Shown: positions 1 through 11,974 of the stretch, in pieces
Layout of the letters: each line of letters begins with the position of its first letter
Numbering within the stretch: the first letter of the stretch is position 1
From: Mactromeris polynyma
Lineage: Eukaryota; Mollusca; Bivalvia; Venerida; Mactridae
Reading direction: 5' to 3'
Assembly: GCA_032209605.1 (NCBI GenBank)
Contig: JASFXZ010000003.1
Span: 33,568,762 to 33,632,761 of the forward strand
Length of the DNA stretch: 64,000 nt
Program-made: the position numbers and the translations under genes
Notes under the pieces: model-generated
Databases searched by the model: none
What the model was told of the DNA's origin: nothing
What the model saw: the letters and a program-made list of their open reading frames with translations, nothing else

Positions 1-184
1 AATATTCAACATAATTCCTGACACAGTGTCAATGTTAAGCTGCAAACAAAGTGGTGACAGACAGACAGACAGACGGACCTTCTAATGTTTGACTAGTAGA
101 GTGGCAACTCTTTTGTTCTCCCTTTTGCTCCGTTAGCCATGCAAGAGGAAATTTAGATACAGAAGAGCTGAATGAATGACATCC

Positions 185-766
185 ATGAATAGCTATTGCT
201 CCTATAGTTACATCAATATATACCTATTGCTCCCATAGTTACATCAATTAATACCTATTTCTCCTATAGTTACATAAATTAATACATATTGCTCCCATAC
301 TTACATCAATGAATACCTATTGCTCCCATAGTTACATCAATGAATACCTATTGCTCCCATAGTTACATCAATGAATACCTTTTGCTCCCATAGTTACATC
401 AATGAATACCTATTGCTGCCATAGTTACATCAAATGAATACCTATTTCTCCCATAGTTACATAAATTAATACCTATTGCTCCCATAGTTACATCAATGAA
501 TACCTATTGCTCCCATAGTTACATCATTGAATACCTTTTGCTACCATAGTTACATCAATGAATACCTATTGCTCCCATAGTTACATCAAATGAATACCTA
601 TTTCTCCCATAGTTACATAAATTAATACCTATTTCTCCCATAGTTACATAAATTAATACCTATTGCTCATATAGTAACATCAATGTAGTTACATCAATTA
701 ATACCTATTGCTCATATAGTAACATCAATGAATACCTATTGCTCCCATAGTTACATCAATTAATAC
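185..766. repeat. 31-bp minisatellite, left part
   Basis: Tandem imperfect units of about 31 bp with core GCTCCCATAGTTACATCAAT followed by GAATACCTATT, roughly 18 units. Units vary by point changes (TTTCTCC, ATAAATTAATAC) and one 1-bp length variant. The array resumes at 1868 after an inserted element, so both parts were one array. No coding or conserved spacer structure is visible, so it is not a CRISPR array. Confidence 0.95.
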
Positions 767-1867
767 TAGGGATGTCAACGAATATTCGAATATTCGAATA
801 TTCGTTTTATCTTCGAATATTCGAATCCTGTTTCAATATTCGAATATTCGAAAAAATATACTTAGTAAAAAATTTATGAAAAATAAAAATTGTTTATTTA
901 TTTGCCGACCCCGATTTGTGTAAGATAGTGTGAGAGTAATAAAGGATGTTGTTTTTGTTGAAATATACGCGCTTGTAAAAGTGTCAGTGTGTATATTGGG
1001 GGGTGCTAATATAATTGTATATCGTCGGGTGATGACATTTTGTCTCTTTCGATAATCCGTTAATTACTGACCGTTTGTAACAGTTTGCTAGTCCATATTC
1101 TCAAATAGAAGAAAATAGGTGTCTAATTGTCGGTAATTTTGTTGTTGACGAAAGTTGTAAAAAGTAGGCAGTTAAAACCACTGACATAGACTTGAGTTAA
1201 TGACTCGCTTTTTAATTAAAGAAGATCAAAGATGGAATTGAGAAAAGAAACATGCCGAAAAATGGGGTGACGGGAAACAACACAATTTGCATACTATTTT
1301 TTCACGTAGGTCATATCATCCAACTAAATGACTGTTTAAAAACATTTTACTCAAAATACAACGAGTAAATGTATTTTGTATGGTTCGATTTTTAATTAAG
1401 TACTCAATATTCAAAAATAGCGTACATAAGGTTTCTGCATAAGAACGATTACCAAACCGAGTGAAACCGAGTTGTGAATTTGACATTGAGACTGAATGAA
1501 TCAATGTAGATCTTCTATTTTATGTATGTTGCCAAGTTGTCATGCTCTTGATTTCGTATATTTATGAATGCATAACGTTGAATACTTGTATTAAAAAACG
1601 AAAACAAAACATTTCCCAAAGATATTCATAAACACGAATATTGGCATTCAGAAGATGATCTGTTAACTGCAATAACATAATTCGTCAGAGTCTTAACTTC
1701 CGGTGAAAACGAAAGTAGAATACACACAGCACGTAAGGAACTTTGGTATATGAAATATTATTTTTTTAATAATTTTGTCTAAGTTGTGTCGAACGAATAT
1801 TCGAATATTCGTTCGAAATGAAAAACGAATATTCGAATACCTGATTTGCTATTCGTTGACATCCCTA
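767..1867. mobile_element. Non-autonomous hAT-like element (1.1 kb)
   Basis: The ends are terminal inverted repeats beginning TAGGGATGTCAACGAATATT and followed by tandem GAATATTC motifs. The right end reads the mirror image, finishing TTGACATCCCTA. The element sits between two identical 8-bp direct copies of ATTAATAC (759-766 and 1868-1875), which is the 8-bp target duplication known for hAT transposons. The host array reads through perfectly once the element and one copy are removed. The interior has no transposase and only short ORFs, so it is a deletion derivative or MITE mobilised by another element. The hAT assignment rests on target-duplication length and end structure, not on protein homology. 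Confidence 0.85.
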
Positions 1868-2155
1868 ATTAATACCTATTGCTCCCATAGTTAAATCAAT
1901 TAATACCTATTGCTCCCATACTTACATCAATGAATACCCATTGCTCCCATAGTTACATCAATGAATACATATTGCTCCTTTAGTTACATCAATTAATACG
2001 TATTGCTCCTATAGTAACATCAGTTAATACCTATTGCTCCTTAAGCAACATGAATGAATACCTATTGCTCCCATAGTAACATCAATGAATACCTATTGCT
2101 CCTATAGTAACATCAATTAATACCTATTGCTCCTATAGCCACATAAATTAATGAT
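1868..2155. repeat. 31-bp minisatellite, right part
   Basis: Continuation of the 31-bp array from 185-766 after the hAT-like insertion, about nine units, becoming more degenerate towards 2150. Confidence 0.93.
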
Positions 2156-2255
2156 TGGCAATCATCCGAGATGTAACGATTGCTGGTCACTTCAGATCTT
2201 AAATGGATGTGAGTAAATTCATCGAAATTCAGTGGTTTTCAGTAAGGTTACGTAC

Positions 2256-2410
2256 CATTCATCAAAAGGTTAACCATTCCGCGTCAAGGTTACTAACGTT
2301 GTTCGGGTGAAGAGAAATTGCCTTGGTGGTTGGTTTACACAACACTGATTTGCAAATAGTAAAAACTTGATAGTACGGCTCAGCCGAAAAAATGTTGAAT
2401 CCATATCACA
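2256..2410. repeat. Dispersed repeat, copy 1
   Basis: Shares a run of blocks (CAAGGTTAC, GAAGAGAAATTGCC, TTGGTGGTT, TAGTACGGCT, GCCGAAAAA) in the same order and orientation with 5615-5780. Function is unknown and no ORF is conserved between the copies. Confidence 0.65.
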
Positions 2411-2599
2411 GTTGAATTTTGTCAGAATGGTTGAAATAGAGTGAGTATACTGTCTCACTATACAAAGTCAAAATATCAGTTAAACCGTGCTGCTCCAATC
2501 ATAACATATTCATAGATACCATCAGAATGTCAGTAAGTTGTATTGTTCAGTCTACGTCACAATGCAAGTAACATCAGGCCACATGTATGCAGTACGGTT

Positions 2600-4637
2600 T
2601 GCATTACGATGCAGGTAACATCAGATTGTGAGAACTACATCCTACAGACCAAATCACAGTGGTAACATGAGAGTGTGAGTACTACATCCTACAGACCACA
2701 TCACAGTGGTAACATCAGAGTGTGAGTACTCCATCCTACAGACCACATCACAATGGTAACATCAGAGTGTGAGTACTACATCCTACAGACCACATCACAG
2801 TGGTAACATCAGAGTGTGAGTACTACATCCTACAGACCACATCACAATGGTAACATCAGAGTGTGAGTACTACATCCTACAGACCACATCACAATGGTAA
2901 CATCAGAGTGTGAGTACTACATCCTACAGACCTCACCACAATGGTGACATCAGAGTGTGAGTACTACATCCTACAGACCTCACCACAATGGTGACATCAG
3001 AGTGTGAGTACTACATCCTACAGACCACATCACAGTGGTAACATCAGAGTGTGAGTACTACATCCTACAGACCACATCACAATGGTGACATCAGAGTGTG
3101 AGTATTACATCCTACAGATCACATCACAATGGTAACATCAGAGTGTGAGTACTCCATCCTACAGACCACATCACAATGGTGACATCAGAGTGTGAGTACT
3201 CCATCCTACAGACCACATCACAATGGTGACATCAGAGTGTGAGTACTACATCCTACAGACCACATCACAATGGTAACATCAGAGTGTGAGTACTCCATCC
3301 TACAGACCACATCACAATGGTGACATCAGAGTGTGAGTACTACATCCTACAGATCACATCACAATGGTAACATCAGAGTGTGAGTACTCCATCCTACATA
3401 CCTCATCACAATGGTGACATCAGAGTGTGAGTAATACATACTACAGACCACATCACAATGTTGATATAATATTAGACCGTTAACTGTGTAGGGCAGGTCA
3501 CAATGCAGGCAATATCAGAACGGGTGTACAGACCAAATCACAGTGGTAACATCAGAGTGTGAGTACTACATCCTACATACCACATCACAATGGTAACATC
3601 AGAGTGTGAGTACTACATCCTACAGACCACATCACAATGGTAACATCAGAGTGTGAGTACTATATCCTACATACCTTATCATAATGGTGACATCAGAGTG
3701 TGAGTACTACATCATACAGACCACATCACAATGGTGATATCAGAGTGTGCGTACTACATCCTACAGACCTCATCACAATGGTAACATCAGAGTGTGAGTA
3801 CTACATCATACAGACCACATCACAATGGTGATATCAGAGTGTGAGTACTACATCCTACAGACCTCATCACAATGGTAACATCAGAGTGTGAGTACTACAT
3901 CCTACAGACCTCATCACAATGGTAACATCAGAGTGTGAGTACTACATCCTACAGACCTCACCACAATGGTGACATCAGAGTGTGAGTACTACATCCTACA
4001 GATCACATCACAATGGTAACATCAGAGTGTGAGTACTACATCCTACAGATCACATCACAATGGTAACATCAGAGTGTGAGTACTCCATCCTACAGACCAC
4101 ATCACAATGGTAACATCAGAGTGTGAGTACTACATCCTACAGACCACATCACAGTGGTAACATCAGAGTGTGAGTACTACATCCTACAGATCACATCACA
4201 ATGGTAACATCAGAGTGTGAGTACTACATCCTACAGACCACATCACAGTGGTAACATCAGAGTGTGAGTACTCCATCCTACAGACCACATCACAATGGTA
4301 ACATCAGAGTGTGAGTACTACATCCTACAGACCACATCACAATGGTAACATCAGATTGTGAGTACTACATCATACAGATCACATCACAATGGTAACATCA
4401 GAGTGTGAGTACTCCATCCTACAGACCACATCACAATGGTAACATCAGAGTGTGAGTACTACATCCTACAGATCACATCACAATGGTAACATCAGAGTGT
4501 GAGTACTCCATCCTACAGACCACATCACAATGGTAACATCAGAGTGTGAGTACTACATCCTACAGACCACATCACAATGGTAACATCAGAGTGTGAGTAC
4601 TCCATCCTACAGACCACATCACAATGGTAACATCAGA
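2600..4637. repeat. 47-bp minisatellite, about 43 units
   Basis: Head-to-tail 47-bp units built from GTGTGAGTACTACATCCTAC, AGACCACATCACAATGGTAA and CATCAGA. Variants alternate (ACATCC/CCATCC, CAATGG/CAGTGG, GGTAAC/GGTGAC, ACCACATC/ACCTCACC) in a mosaic pattern typical of array turnover. A degenerate unit interrupts the array at about 3463-3530, and the array fades into diverged units between 4640 and 4880. All frames contain stops. There are no unique spacers. Confidence 0.96.
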
Positions 4638-5590
4638 TATCAGAACGGGAGTATTATACTTTTTAGTTCATGTCACAATTGGTAATGTAATCTTATGATC
4701 ATTACATTGTACTGAGCACGCCACAAAGCAGGTAACATCGGAATAGGAGTAGTGCATAATGTTTAGTCCACATCACAACGTGGGTATCGTCAAAATGTGA
4801 GTAGTACATAGGTCTCTATGTAAGTAACATCAGAGTACACACCATGTCCAAACGTCTGTGACATCAGAACGTGAGTACTAGAAACGAAAACATTGGTGTC
4901 GCTCTCAACGGGTATTACATCTAGGGCGCACCAGTCTTTCTGCGATTTCAGCGTTTTGATTTTAATATGTATACGCGTAATAAAGTACCCAGGTTTTTTT
5001 TTCACACACAGTGTCCACATTTGATTTTTTTTACAGTAAAACATAATAATTAATTAGTAAAACAACAGAACCTACTGTTAAGCCATAATACATTTGACCT
5101 TGTCGAAACAAAAATACAAAGACAACATAATGTTGCACTTGCATTAATTATTTTTGTGATTATTTATTAAAAGTGTATTTTTAACAAAAAATAATACTAC
5201 ATATTAACTTTATTATGATGGAGCACAACATGAGTATTATGTACAAGTGTGGATAAGCCATAAATAAATTATACTATATTTAAATAATTATAAGACTACA
5301 GTTGCTTAATACATGTATTATGTCCGAATGTGACAGAATAATAAATAACTCCGTAGTGTGATTAGTCATAGACACAGTATATTTCAATATAGTTCAACAT
5401 TACTTATTGCATAAGTCGTGAACTCACACAGCCATATTAATAAACGTGTTACATAGCGATTTATCTGATTAAAACAATATAAATGTTAGCGACTGGTACA
5501 TAAAACCAAGAAAGTCTTATAAATTCCAACACCGGACAATTCCCTGTGGTGATGAATAACAACACTTCTTACTGGATAAATCTTGATATT
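4638..5590. other. Non-coding stretch
   Basis: Decaying 47-bp units to about 4880, then AT-rich sequence with no supported gene or repeat. Confidence 0.6.
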
Positions 5591-5614
5591 GGTCCCAGTT
5601 GAAATACACTATAC

Positions 5615-5780
5615 AAAATGTTAAACAATCTGCTTCAAGGTTACACATATTTTTAAATTGAAGAGAAATTGCGCGAAATTGCCTTGGTGGTTAACGTAAG
5701 ATTTGATTGGTATACAACACACGGAATATGCAATTAGCAAAACCATGTTAGTACGGCTGTGCCGAAAAATTACGTAATTA
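5615..5780. repeat. Dispersed repeat, copy 2
   Basis: Second copy of the sequence at 2256-2410, with matching ordered blocks GAAGAGAAATTGC, GCCTTGGTGGTT, TTAGTACGGCT and GCCGAAAAA, with small indels. Confidence 0.65.
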
Positions 5781-6889
5781 ATCTAGCATTTAATCTAATC
5801 GTAGTTTAAAGACTCGGCTCATAGTCATAGACATCGCTGCCATTTCCTTCCGAGTCACAGAACACATGTATGTATCGGGACGACGAGAGCGAACACTATC
5901 CTCTTAGAAAAATATTTTCCAAGTTTATACGAAATCCGTTATGGTTGTCAGTTTATGTATGCCTGTTTCCATTTGATATCTCTATTCATCTCAGCACACA
6001 TGTTTACTACTACACGCCCTCCAAACACGCGCTTTTCCTCCAAATTGAGAACAGTGTAAGCAAGGCGAACGAGTTTTCCGATATGCAGCGCGGGAGTAGT
6101 TTCGGCTAGTCAAAGGTGAGTGTTGTCGTATATTTTTTATTTGTACAAAAAGCAGTAACTGTTTTTCAAAAATCGGGCAATGCTATACCATTTTTAAATA
6201 CTTGTTCTTGATGCAGAACCCAGTCTTAGTTTGTCAATTGATTCTTGTGTGGCGCTAGAACTTTTACGACTTTCGCAAGTCAGTGTCAGAAATTTCGAAA
6301 ATGTCATATTCGGTTTGTATTTGATAAAATTCCACCAATATAGCCAAATATACGGTGCCTATGACTCAACCCATGACCGTTCGGTACTCTTTCACTCAAT
6401 TTGTTGGATACGTCGGTAAGAGAAATGAGTTTTGCTCAAATTTTGTTATGTGAAAAAGCTTGAGGGCATGGGAACAAGCGATCGAAAGGAGGTGCAGCGG
6501 TTGCGTTAATCCTTGGTCAATCATTAACCTTTTATTTCACATCTCATGAACCGTTATTGTTGTAGATGTTATATACTGAAACCCATAATTTGTTGATATT
6601 CACCTATCATTTAACAGCTATTTTGCAGCTATTATTTAACGATTTGATACAGTATTCAGTGTGCAGTAAAATAATGGTCAGAATCCGACTTCAGAATATT
6701 GTTACAACTCGTCTGCCGAGCGCGTCCAGGTACAAGGTATTTCCTTCGTTGTCTATAAAAAGCGAATTCGTAACTGCGAGCGGTCAAATTTTATGAATGA
6801 TAGCGGAAATAGTTTGTGAATGAATCGTATCGACGATATATATAGTAACCTAGGCGGGGGTCAAACATGAAGTCAACAACATCAAGAAG
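5781..6889. other. No supported gene
   Basis: Contains short open frames (for example 5870-6109) without recognisable motifs, homologous copies or plausible splice structure. I see nothing else. Confidence 0.5.
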
Positions 6890-7250
6890 TGTATCCGAAC
6901 GGAGCGCTTGTTTCCGATAAAAAATAGTCCTCCCTCAATTCATCGATTTCTCTTTTTACGTTAATTTAACAATAATTCTTGAACCAGATATTTCAGTTTA
7001 AAATAAAATTCTCACATGGATTCGGAAACGAAGATCTATTTTACCATACGAACAATTTGCAAATTTATCAAAGACGAAGGAAAGTAGAACGGCGGTTAGT
7101 GATGTCACGATCAATTTGACATGTTGATTGGTCGTATTGGTCGTATTGGTCGTATGCAAATCATGCGTAGTGATACAAAGAGTGGTATCAAATGTGTCTA
7201 ACTCTGCCACGGCTGTTTCCAAAATTACGATTACTAAAGACATGGGGCTA
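6890..7250 (-). repeat. Dispersed repeat with octamer/CCAAT/CRE module, copy 1
   Basis: Aligns with 11215-11430 (shared TTTCCGATAAAAAATAGTCC, GAGTGGTATCAAATGTGTCT, GGCTGTTTCCAAAATTACG). On the minus strand it reads octamer ATTTGCAT (7154-7161), three CCAAT boxes (7145-7149, 7136-7140, 7127-7131) in 9-bp steps, then a CRE-like TGACATCA (7100-7107). The same motif order is in the other copy. Promoter activity is inference from motif order only. Confidence 0.6.
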
Positions 7251-7406
7251 ACACCTCAGTCTAATTAGTCATATGGCCAGTATGAGCACAGTATCATTGA
7301 AGTTTCTTATAGTCAAGCGATTTTGGCAAATATTTCTACTGTTTCTAAAGTGTAGTTATCCTAAATCAACTTTATATAAGTTAAATTTACACGAAAATGA
7401 CGTTAG

Positions 7407-7478
7407 GTCGCTGTGGTGTAGTGGATAGCATAACGGACCGGCAATCCGTAGACCCGGGTTTGAATCCTGGTAGCGCCA
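7407..7478 (+). tRNA. tRNA-like sequence, possible tRNA-Ala(GGC) or SINE head
   Basis: Folds as a 72-nt cloverleaf. The acceptor stem pairs GTCGCTG with TAGCGCC (one mismatch, one wobble). The anticodon stem is ACGGA/TCCGT around loop CCGGCAA, and the T arm is CCGGG-TTTGAAT-CCTGG. Box A is TGGTGTAGTGG and box B is GGTTTGAATCC. The anticodon would be GGC (7440-7442). Against a working tRNA: C instead of the near-universal T at position 33, T instead of C in the T loop, and the acceptor mismatch. A tRNA-derived SINE head or tRNA pseudogene is at least as likely. Confidence 0.5.
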
Positions 7479-8451
7479 TCGACCGATTTTTCGTGTTCTC
7501 AAAACATGACTTTATTTCAAACATTCAAGAAACCCGACGCATTGATCAGAGAAAACAATAATAAGTACACTTTTTCTCCAATGTTTGGAGAAAGTGTAGA
7601 ATTACAGGGCTACAAATGAACAAGTTTTGTGAACACGCTCCATCGTTCTTTTTCAAAAATATTGCATTAAATGCTGTGAATACCGGACTTTTCCGTACAC
7701 TGTGGCCATGATGAAAAAGCTGTGAAATAAAATCAAGTTAACAAACAAAACCCAAAATCTCATTATGTTCATTTCTTATGTCACATGCTCATGAGTTAAT
7801 ATCTTATCTGGCCACAGGTCATATATCATGCTGGGGAGAACAGTTATCTAACTGCTGACATTATGAATTACATGCTGTATTACAGTGTGGCTTTACTTGA
7901 AACCAGTAAAATGCTGGGCATAGTTGCTATACTGTTATGATATCCGTGTCAGGTCAGGGTATCCAGGGGATTTTGTTGATCTAGAGTTAGGTGAGATATC
8001 GTTCCTAAGTGCTAGGAGCGAAAAAATGCTGAAACGCACCTAGATACAAAAAACGATCTTAGGGGCAACAATCGCAGGATCACCAAGGATTTTTGATGAA
8101 ACGCACCCCAGATAATTTTTACCTCCTATAAATTTCAATCACCGACACTGATTTGTTATCTATAAACCATGCAGAGTTCATAAGAACAATTCAAGTAGTG
8201 CAAACAAAGCGAAGTTAATGCACATAATGAAGAACCAGATAGCTTTGTTTTGCTTTCACCCCTCGAATTTTCTAACAATCTAAAGATTTACAAAGTATGA
8301 GTAGCCTGTGTCAATATGGTTATGCATAGTTACATTGTGACATGTTCAGTAAAATATGCACCGATATCTAAACAAGCATGAAGCAGTCAGGAGGTAACAA
8401 GTGCAACTTCTAAATCAAGGAGATCAGTATTCAACAAACAAAATAACATGG
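7479..8451. other. Non-coding stretch
   Basis: No supported gene or repeat structure seen. Confidence 0.5.
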
Positions 8452-9503
8452 CGGCCCTATAGTTTTTGCCAATAGTACATATCGGCCATATAGTTTTAGC
8501 CAGTTGTGCAGCTTGGTCCTATAGTTTTAACCAATTTGTACAGCTTGACCCTATAGTTTTAACCAATTTTACAGCTGTACCCTCTAGTTTTAACCAATTG
8601 TACAGCTTATCCCTATAGTTTAAGGCAATTGTACAGTTCAGTCCTTGAGGTATAGCCAATTGTACAGCTCGGTCCTATAATTTTAGCCAATTGTACAGCT
8701 CATCCCTATAGTTTTAACCAATTATACACCTTGATCCTATAGTTTCAGCCAATTGTACAGCTTAGCTCTATAATTTTAGCCAATTGTACAGCTCCTCCTT
8801 ATAGTTTTAACCACTTGTACAGCTTGATCCTATAGTTTCAACCAATTGTACAGCTCGGCCCTATAGTTTTAGTCAATTGTACAGCTTGGCCCAATAGTTT
8901 AAGCCAATTGTACAGCTCGGCCCAATAGTTATAGTCAATTGTACAGCTTGGCCCTATAGTTTTAGTCTATTGTACAGCTTGGTCTAATAGTTTAAGCCAA
9001 TTGTACAGCTCGGCCCTGTAGTTTCAGACAGTTGTGCAGCTCAGTCCTAAGCCCTATAGATTTAGTCACTTGCATAGCTCGGTCCTACAGTTTCAGCCTA
9101 TTGTACAGCTTGTCCCTATAGTTTTAGCCATTTGTACAGCTTGACCATCAAGTTTCAGTCAATTGTACAGCTTGATCCTATAGTTTCAGACAGTTGTGCA
9201 GCTCAGTCCTAAGCCCTATAGATTAGTCACTTGCATAGCTCGGTCCTACAGTTTCAGCCTATTGTACAGCTTGGCCCCCCTATAGTTTTAGCCATTTGTA
9301 CAGCTTGACCCTCAAGTTTCAGTCAATTGTACAGCTTGATCCTATAGTTTAAGTCAATTGTACAGCTCGGCCCTGTAGTTTAAGACAGTTGTGCAGCTTG
9401 ATCCTATAGTTTAAGTCAATTGTACAGCTCGGCCCTGTAGTTTAAGACAGTTGTGCAGCTTGGTCCTATAGTTTTAACCAATTGTATAGCTCGGCCCTAT
9501 AGT
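8452..9503. repeat. Second 31-bp minisatellite, about 34 units
   Basis: Imperfect 31-bp units with core CCAATTGTACAGCTTGGCCC followed by TATAGTTTTAG. A multi-unit segment (about 9018-9110) is repeated at about 9188-9275, which indicates block duplication inside the array. The array ends abruptly where a truncated LINE begins. Confidence 0.95.
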
Positions 9504-9504
9504 T

Positions 9505-10260
9505 TTAACTTACTAGCTGATTTTAACCTTACCCAAATGGTCACAGAATTCACAAGGGGAAGTAATATCATAGATCGTTTTCTTACTTCAAACAATACTT
9601 TAGTCAACAAAGTAAAATCCTTACCTGGTATTTCAGATCATGACATTATATGCTTTACTTCAGACCTTAGACCTAAAGAAACCAGGCAAAAGCCTAGAAG
9701 CATTCCACTATACAGACAGGCTGACTGGGATGGATTCAAGACACATATGGAAGGGGTAAAAAACATGGTTCTAAAAATAAGTGAAACTGCTACTGTAGAG
9801 CAAATTTGGCATATTTTATCTAGTGAAATTTCAAACGGTATTAAACTGTTTATCCCGGGTTGAACTATTGGTTCGAAAAGATCTCTTCCTTGGGTAACAA
9901 AACCCATTATCAGGCTTATGAGGAAAAGAGATGAGCTCTATAAAAAGTTCAAGGGAAATGGAAATCCACAAATCAAAATCTTTCTTAAAACTAAAAAATC
10001 TTATCAAAAGAAATATCAGAGTTGCTTGTCAAAACTATTTAGAAATTATTCTGGGTATTAGACCACGAGAATCCTGATAACACAAATTAGTTCAAATCTT
10101 AAGGGCTTTACAATCTTTTAAAAAATTCAAAACAGGATGCCCAATGTATTTCTTCTTTATTTGATTAACTTTCAAGTAGTACAACATCAGATAATCAACA
10201 AAAGGCAAATATATTGAATAAACAATTCCAAGAATTATTCACTGTGTCAATCAATGTTAA
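9505..10260 (+). pseudogene. 5'-truncated LINE ORF2 fragment (endonuclease end and linker)
   Basis: From 9505 the plus-strand frame reads LLADFNLTQMVTEFTRGSNI, then LPGISDHDIICF, the C-terminal part of an APE-like (EEP) endonuclease whose SDH holds the catalytic Asp-His. A linker follows, typical of CR1/jockey-type LINE ORF2 proteins (DWDGFKTHMEG, then SLPWVTKPIIRLMRKRDELY). A stop at 9861 and later frameshifts break the frame. A further recognisable piece, NKQFQELFTVSINVN, lies near 10218-10260. The reverse transcriptase is missing. The 5' truncation at the edge of the minisatellite fits incomplete target-primed reverse transcription. Confidence 0.8.
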
Positions 10261-10494
10261 TTTCAAAGCATGCATGTATGACTACAGTTCAACCTGGACT
10301 ATGATAGGACAGGTTTTAGTTTACCGCCTTCACTTCTAATCAATGTGTGTGCGGGCGAGTTGATCTTAACGTTTATTTATTTAACTAATCTTGTTATCAA
10401 TCATTTGATTGCCAGTCCGACAGACTTGCAAGCATTACATGTACGTTGAATTGTATCTTACTGGCTACCTATAATGGCTTACCAATTTTAAAAA
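10261..10494. other. No supported feature
   Basis: AT-rich sequence, nothing recognised. Confidence 0.5.
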
Positions 10495-10770
10495 TAGCAA
10501 ATGGGCAAATAATTGGCGTATTTCCATAAATAAAATTAAAAAAATATGATTTACTTTAACATTAACACCTGAAATGCCTTTTTGACGACACAAACACATT
10601 TTACATGTCCAACAAGCGAATGTACAGACAATCGTTCATTCTCGACAGCTCTCGGGCATTTCCGTACCACTTCATTACTCGGATAGCACTTGACGTAGTT
10701 GGCCGAGGATTTGTTGTGCGTAAACAGCAATGGATGTTGTAAAACCCGTCCGATCCGTACCGTTTCGACA
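10495..10770. repeat. Degenerate copy of the CAGTCATGGCGAAT MITE interior
   Basis: Matches the interior of the elements at 55312-58812 and 60840-61312. Shared blocks are GGGCAAATAATTGGCGTATT, CTGAAATGCCTTTTTGACGA, AAGCGAATGT and GGATGTTGTAAAACCCG. Neither terminal repeat is recognisable, so it is an old partial copy. Confidence 0.7.
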
Positions 10771-11127
10771 GGTTTACATGTGCGTACCGTTTACTTCATT
10801 ATACTACGTATATTGATCGATTTTTCGTACACCAGTCTAAAAACGGGTTCGGATTCGTACTCAATTTCGTTCGTATTTTTCTTTATTTCGTCCACAATCG
10901 ATACGGTCGGAAACGAAAAATTTAAAAAGAGCTAAAATTATCTATTTTTTTCCATTTTAGCAAAAAATGCACTCGCCGGTTTTGTAATCCAATTAATAAA
11001 AAAGTAGTGGCCTAATCAAGCTTTATTTTTGTTATCATTTGTCTTGAATGTGTTATCAACAGGTCAAAAACATTCGCCATAGTGTTCCCACACCATTCAT
11101 TAATAAGTGCTTATCAGTAACCTGATA

Positions 11128-11440
11128 CTAGGATGTGTATTCGCACTGGCTGTGTGAATTGTAAAACCCGAGATATCTCGTGCTTAGCATGATAAGGGTT
11201 AAACATAAAATGCAATTGGAGCGGTTTTGTTTCCGATAAAAAATAGTCCCTTCAGAGCAATATGCATATCCATCAAAAAGACAAGGAAATAAAAGTAGTA
11301 CGGCGGTTGGTGACGTCATGATAAATTAGACATTTGATTGGTTTATGCAAATCATGCGCAGTGATACATAGAGTGGTATCAAATGTGTCTAACTCTGATA
11401 CGGCTGTTTCCAAAATTACGGTTACTTAACACCCTCATAC
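11128..11440 (-). repeat. Dispersed repeat with octamer/CCAAT/CRE module, copy 2
   Basis: Homologous to 6890-7250. On the minus strand it carries ATTTGCAT (11345-11352), one CCAAT (11337-11341) and a perfect CRE TGACGTCA (11311-11318). Copy 1 has three CCAAT boxes in a local 9-bp expansion. No common ORF supports a protein-coding origin. Confidence 0.6.
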
Positions 11441-11831
11441 CTATAGTCAAAACATTTTATATGGAAAGTATAACAATTAAGGTATTTTAATATTTGTCTA
11501 AAAGTTAGCCCGTTTTCAGATCAAATGTAAGTCTAAAACAGAAAATACGGCCCTATCCATTAAGTTCGTTTTATTTAAATTTGGAAAAATCTTCTTCTTT
11601 TTTTTTATTGACCAGCCTTTTATTATATAGAGCTATATAAATATATATATATTTATTATTGTTATAAATCGATTTTAAAAATCATAATTTACACTACGAC
11701 TTTGCATGAAACAAAACAGAACAAAACAAAATAACAATTAATGTCAACTGATCAGTATATACCAAATTACATATAATAGGTGGTGATTAAATCAAATGTG
11801 CATCTCTATCGATTAATTTAATTGTCGCCTA
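11441..11831. other. AT-rich non-coding stretch
   Basis: Includes a T-run and an AT microsatellite near 11595-11660. No gene seen. Confidence 0.5.
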
Positions 11832-11974
11832 TAGGGGATAACGCCGTGACGTCACACGCACCGGCTATAGAAATGTAAACAAGAGGCGGAAACAAACTAC
11901 GTACATATCGGTTATTTAAAACTGATTTTTGCATCGAAAATTATTGTAAACTTATTATACCCCGCTACACAGGG

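Noticed and set aside
2600..4637. Regular repeats resembling a CRISPR array
   Set aside because: Units are contiguous 47-mers with no unique spacers, in a eukaryotic genome without cas genes. It is a minisatellite.
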